From positions 1 through 48,322 of the forward strand of contig CAZELR010000033.1 of the NCBI GenBank assembly GCA_964513075.1: a stretch of 48,322 bases of DNA, given 5' to 3'. A program made the position numbers and the translations under genes. The DNA comes from DAOUBP01 sp964513075 (GTDB lineage Bacteria; Chloroflexota; Anaerolineae; CG2-30-64-16). The notes below the pieces were generated by a model. It was not told the DNA's origin. It did not search any database and saw nothing but the letters and a program-made list of their open reading frames with translations. Positions 44,979 through 48,322 of the stretch are shown in pieces. Within the stretch, counting starts at the first letter, position 1. Each line of letters starts with the position of its first letter.

Positions 44979-46699
44979 TCGCCTCCGTGTTGCGCTACAA
45001 ACCGGGCATACCCCAGCCAGTTGGCAAGTTCGCCGGTCTGTTCGCCAGGTAGGGTTGCGGCCCAGATTTGGAGCCGATCAGCCCATGCGGCCGGATCGAA
45101 GGCCCGCAGGCCACGCCCCTCATCGTGACGCTTGAGCAGCCGCATCATTTCGGACCTCCATTGAGGATCAGGTTCCGGCATCGCGTAAGCCGCGCGCAGC
45201 GCATCGTAGGGTAGCTTGGAAGAGATCTTGTGACCATGCTCATTGCTGCCAGCGAACAAGGCTACCACTTCGTCGAAAGTGTTACCGATTGCTTCCCACC
45301 GGCTGCGCACTTGCACGGTCTCACCGCTGCGCTTGAGGATACGCACGCACACGGCAGCCTTGTCCGCATGGGTCTGCTTGGCATCGTGTTCGGCGCTGCG
45401 CGCGGCGCGCAGTGCCGCGCCTAGGGGCGATGTGTGATGCACGACCGCGATACCGGCTGATGCCGTTCTGTCTGTTCGGTTGAAGAACTTTCCCGCCAAT
45501 TCCTGGGCTGTCGTGAGAGCCGCCCCCAAGGGCACAAGCGCCAATACATCATCGCCTCCGCTATAAACCGGTTCGCCTGCATGGTTTCCGATGATCGTCG
45601 GAACATCGCTAGCGAAGAGGCTAAGACTCCGGCTGAAAGCTACGTGTGCCTGTTGTGGATCAGCTTCCTCAAGACATGCGTTGATTCGTGCGCCCATGTT
45701 GTCACCATCCAGGGCAATGATGGCATAGTAGAGCGCTGGACGCCAACCAACATCTTCATAGACCTGCCCCAAAGTACGTTTGGCGTCAGCCAGCAGGCCC
45801 TTGTCTGGGTTTTGCAGCCGGTAGCTCTCAAGCAAGCGGCGCTCGGTAAGGCCCTCCATATAGAGCAGGTCGCCATCATAGGGCCAGAACTCATGAGTGG
45901 GATGGGTCTTGTAACCGTAACGTCCTAACAGCCTCTCCACGGCAGTACGGTGCGAGTCGAGTTTCTCTCGCGCTGCCCAGACGAAATCAGCACTGGCGAC
46001 AGAACTTGTGGAAGGGAAAGTCTTAGCTTGCGCTAACTTGCTAAACCGTTTCACCACACCCAGAGCGTCCAGTCGTTCAGCGCCGTCAGGACGCAGATCT
46101 GAAGCCTGAATCTGCTCCCCTTCACTCAGTGCTCTCCAGTATCGGGGGGCATCGAGGTCGGCTGTACGTAGCGCCGCGCGCCGACCGCTCAATGAATCTT
46201 TATGTCCTGCTTCCTCTGCAGCCTCGAAGACGCGCGTGCGCTTAGCTGTATCCAGCGCTTTGCTGGCTGATTCATAAGCTGCCCGATAGCCGCCCACCGG
46301 TGTGATTTCGGCCGCAGCCCAGTATGTTTCCCACAAACCATCGACCTGGCGGCTCCAGATCTGATCCCACTCGATGTCAGGGACCGGCATCTTGCTGGCC
46401 ATGAATTGTCGCCCCGAGCCAGCGATTCGGCGCCATTTATCCCACAAGGCATCCCGTGCAGCCTCAGCGAGGCTCTGTGCATTCGCCCAGGGCACTTGGG
46501 CGACAAGGCGGTTAGGGGCGTCGCCCTTCAGATCGGCTGGGTAGATGATGACGCCATGACGCTCCTGGATAGCCTGTCCAGTGGCCTGAGCCAACTCAAC
46601 CAGAATCCTGCTGCCTGTGTATAGATCGGCCGTTCGCCGGGCCTCAGCGATGAATGACTGTATCGGGCTGAAGGTAAAGATCAACACTGCGTCAGACAT
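44975..46699 (-). CDS. cas10: Cas10 (Cmr2), cyclase-competent, without HD nuclease domain
   Basis: The start at 46699 (MSDAVLIFTFSPIQSF) has GGAGG six bases upstream; the product is 574 residues, far shorter than the usual 800-1000. It opens directly at the first Palm/GGDEF-like domain, with no HD motif anywhere. The active cyclase site is visible: LDGDNMG (about 331-336) and YSGGDDVLALVP with GGDD at 381-384. The four-Cys zinc site of many Cmr2 proteins is not seen. Expected role: making cyclic oligoadenylate on target RNA binding, but not single-strand DNA cleavage. The start overlaps the Cmr1 end by eight bases. Confidence 0.93.
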   Translation of the reverse strand: MSDAVLIFTFSPIQSFIAEARRTADLYTGSRILVELAQATGQAIQERHGVIIYPADLKGDAPNRLVAQVPWANAQSLAEAARDALWDKWRRIAGSGRQFMASKMPVPDIEWDQIWSRQVDGLWETYWAAAEITPVGGYRAAYESASKALDTAKRTRVFEAAEEAGHKDSLSGRRAALRTADLDAPRYWRALSEGEQIQASDLRPDGAERLDALGVVKRFSKLAQAKTFPSTSSVASADFVWAAREKLDSHRTAVERLLGRYGYKTHPTHEFWPYDGDLLYMEGLTERRLLESYRLQNPDKGLLADAKRTLGQVYEDVGWRPALYYAIIALDGDNMGARINACLEEADPQQAHVAFSRSLSLFASDVPTIIGNHAGEPVYSGGDDVLALVPLGAALTTAQELAGKFFNRTDRTASAGIAVVHHTSPLGAALRAARSAEHDAKQTHADKAAVCVRILKRSGETVQVRSRWEAIGNTFDEVVALFAGSNEHGHKISSKLPYDALRAAYAMPEPDPQWRSEMMRLLKRHDEGRGLRAFDPAAWADRLQIWAATLPGEQTGELANWLGYARFVAQHGGE

Positions 46700-47894
46700 A
46701 TCGCACCTCCCGCGCCGATGCCAGGCTTTGTACAAATTGCTCGATCAGCGCATAGTCCGCCGGTGGATTAATCGTGGGGGTGCTACCTCGCGTCTTAGCG
46801 TACAACTTATCTCCGGGTCCCAAGAAGGCCGACTTGAATAGGGTGGCGACACCCACATAGCGACCGTCGGTTGTTTTCGACACTTTGAGCCAGAGAGGTG
46901 ACGCACGACGATCAACAACGGCGTCTCTGGATCGAGCTTGTACAGTCCCAGATGGCCCACCGTTGGAGTAGCGGTAGGGAATGGGTAACCCGAAAACCGA
47001 GCGTTCGACGGTGAGGATGGGTTTGCCTTGCAGCCATCCCGCGACCTGACCGTGGTCCGGTTCTCGGTAAGTTCGGAAGTCGCGCAGAGCCGCGCCGATA
47101 GCTTCCACTGCATGCTCCGAGCTATCCCACGTCCCCAAGACCCAGACTCGACAGTGATCCGGATGCAAGATATCGAACTGTGGCGGTATTCGGAAATGTG
47201 GCGGAGCCGATACAGCAAACTCCGAACGCACCTGAGCCAATCCAGCAGCAAGCTGTTCTCCCGCACGCGATGCATTCAACCCAAAGCGCAACCCGTTGAC
47301 TTCAATCTCTTGCTGCACCGTCAGGCTGCCTGCGCAGCGACGTGAGCGGGAGCCAAGGCCCCCGAAATTCAGCAATAACCAACACGCAGCAAGTGCGCGT
47401 CGGTAAGCTGCTTCGGCCCCAGGTGCTCCTGGACGGACTCCAAGGATCAAGTTGAAATGCATTCCGGGCGGATAGTACTGCTTGGCCGGCTGAAAGTTTC
47501 CATACTCAACCTTGCCACTCTCAGCCATCGACCAGAACAGATAGTCGCGTCCGGTGGGCTGCCTAAGTTCCTTTCCGCCCTTGCGAACCCAGGTAGATGG
47601 CCGCTTATCAAAGACCTCAGGAGGAGGCAGCTCTGAATGAGTGGTCCTCAACACGACTGCCGAGGCATGCCCAGTTTCCTCAGCCGCACTACCGAATACC
47701 GCAGATTCCTGGATACTAACAACCCCTTCGTCATCTCCCAAACAGCCACCCAATGCTGCGCGCAGCCAATAACGCAATGCGCCGCGAAAGCTAGGAGCGC
47801 GAAGCTCGGGTGCACTCCGAGGTTCGGCACCGCTCAAGAAAAGCGGCGTAACCGTTTCTAGCTCGAGTTTCAAACCAGGTCTTGGATCTGGCAT
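46692..47894 (-). CDS. cmr1: Cmr1, 3'-end RAMP subunit and first gene of the effector operon
   Basis: The start at 47894 (MPDPRPGLKLELETVTPLFLSG) has AAGGAGG four bases upstream. The 400-residue product shows the two Cmr1 landmarks: TVTPLFLSGAEPRSAPELRAPSFRGALRYWLRAALGG at the N-terminus and GGLGSRSRRCAGSLTV near residue 190. The distal RAMP half has FGLPIPYRY and SPLWLKVSKT. It binds the crRNA 3' end in the Cmr complex. No strong promoter is visible in the 200 bases upstream. Confidence 0.92.
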   Translation of the reverse strand: MPDPRPGLKLELETVTPLFLSGAEPRSAPELRAPSFRGALRYWLRAALGGCLGDDEGVVSIQESAVFGSAAEETGHASAVVLRTTHSELPPPEVFDKRPSTWVRKGGKELRQPTGRDYLFWSMAESGKVEYGNFQPAKQYYPPGMHFNLILGVRPGAPGAEAAYRRALAACWLLLNFGGLGSRSRRCAGSLTVQQEIEVNGLRFGLNASRAGEQLAAGLAQVRSEFAVSAPPHFRIPPQFDILHPDHCRVWVLGTWDSSEHAVEAIGAALRDFRTYREPDHGQVAGWLQGKPILTVERSVFGLPIPYRYSNGGPSGTVQARSRDAVVDRRASPLWLKVSKTTDGRYVGVATLFKSAFLGPGDKLYAKTRGSTPTINPPADYALIEQFVQSLASAREVRYV

Positions 47895-48098
47895 GTGTCC
47901 TCCTTTTTGATCCCATGCCATGCAGCCTCGATTACGTGAGTCAGGTGTGTTGTATTTTTCGCGGCTATGCCTCCTTACCTACCGAAGTGTCACCACATGC
48001 TGGCCTTATTCTACTACCAAGGCATTCCTTCCGCCACCGAATTCCCTCTGATCAAAATCAGACCTTTCTCCGATTCCTAACACCCCCTTCCTATGCTA
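47895..48098. other. Upstream region of the cmr operon
   Basis: This AT-richer stretch separates cmr1 from the LuxR-type gene. A minus-strand TAGAAT with no matching -35 box is the best -10 candidate. No operator palindrome is evident. Confidence 0.35.
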
Positions 48099-48322
48099 TC
48101 ATACTCCCAACCCAGTGAAATACCGCCCGAACTTCTCGCGCAGCCAGTGGTAGCTCAGCCGGGCGTCCTCGGGCAGGTTCCAGGCGATCCGGCATTCCGC
48201 CAGGATGGCGGTTTTATGGGCGTCCACGGTCTTCGGCGTGATGGATAGGCGGTCGGCGACCTGGGCTGGCGCCAGGCCCGCGGCGAAGGCGCGCAGCACG
48301 GCGGACTGCCGCTCGCTGAGCC
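48099..48322 (-). CDS. LuxR-type HTH protein, 3' end only
   Basis: The frame is open to the window edge. It reads LSERQSAVLRAFAAGLAPAQVADRLSITPKTVDAHKTAIL, a LuxR/GerE four-helix HTH with the usual LTxRExxVL-type start and KTVxxH recognition helix. The C-terminal 30 residues (WNLPEDARLSYHWLREKFGRYF) are unusual for the family. The N-terminal sensor domain lies outside the window. It is co-directional with the cmr operon and 204 bases upstream, so it may regulate it (inference). Confidence 0.8.
   Translation of the reverse strand, partial: LSERQSAVLRAFAAGLAPAQVADRLSITPKTVDAHKTAILAECRIAWNLPEDARLSYHWLREKFGRYFTGLGV

Noticed and set aside
47895..48098. Promoter for the cmr operon
   Set aside because: No hexamer pair with acceptable spacing was found; the only -10-like TAGAAT lacks a -35.

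Overview
The window looks like a chromosomal segment of a high-GC bacterium, most plausibly a Chloroflexota (inference). The clues are a Tubulin_2-like gene beside a vWA/FHA membrane protein, an ImuA/ImuB/DnaE2 cassette with Gram-positive-type SOS boxes, a zinc-ribbon/kinase/EF-Tu chimera, and low-complexity dispersed repeats that interrupt coding sequences. No rRNA, tRNA or insertion sequence with a transposase was recognised.

Layout. Bases 1-5300 hold a chimeric EF-Tu gene, an ECF-like sigma factor, an XRE regulator, a three-copy non-coding repeat, a small membrane protein and a death-like (effector-associated) domain protein. Bases 5307-12201 are a mutagenic DNA-repair block: DUF72 protein, error-prone polymerase DnaE2, a DUF6504-like protein, ImuB, ImuA, and a divergent WGR-domain gene. 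Two LexA/DinR-type boxes each lie inside a 17-bp promoter spacer. Bases 12369-13637 encode an AAA/DUF4143 ATPase.

Bases 14080-20857 are a large CRISPR array: 89 intact identical 37-nt repeats, one decayed terminal repeat and 89 spacers. The handle-like repeat end, the decayed left terminal repeat and a near-consensus promoter at 21037-21065 all indicate transcription on the minus strand from a leader at the right end. A WYL-domain gene starts at the leader and runs the other way. From 34922 down to 23393 runs one co-directional gene series: NYN nuclease, vWA/FHA membrane protein, Tubulin_2-like protein, large helical protein, degenerate GTPase-like membrane protein, stand-alone reverse transcriptase, Cas1, RNase HI and Cas2. 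The RT, RNase H, Cas1 and Cas2 together suggest spacer capture from RNA. The five upstream genes are not standard cas genes, and their close linkage to the adaptation module is the most novel aspect of the window.

Bases 36880-47894 carry a complete type III-B effector operon on the minus strand: Cmr1, Cas10 (Cmr2), Cmr3, Cmr4, Cmr5, Cmr6, then a decayed second csx15, an AbrB/PIN toxin-antitoxin pair with its own promoter, a DUF6155-like protein, Csx15, a two-TM CARF protein (Cam1-like), Cas6 and a CARF/PD-(D/E)XK nuclease (Card1/Can2-like). Cas10 keeps the GGDD cyclase motif but has no HD nuclease domain. Defence is therefore expected to rely on Cmr4 target cleavage plus cyclic-oligoadenylate signalling to a nuclease and a membrane effector. 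The window ends inside a LuxR-type HTH gene.
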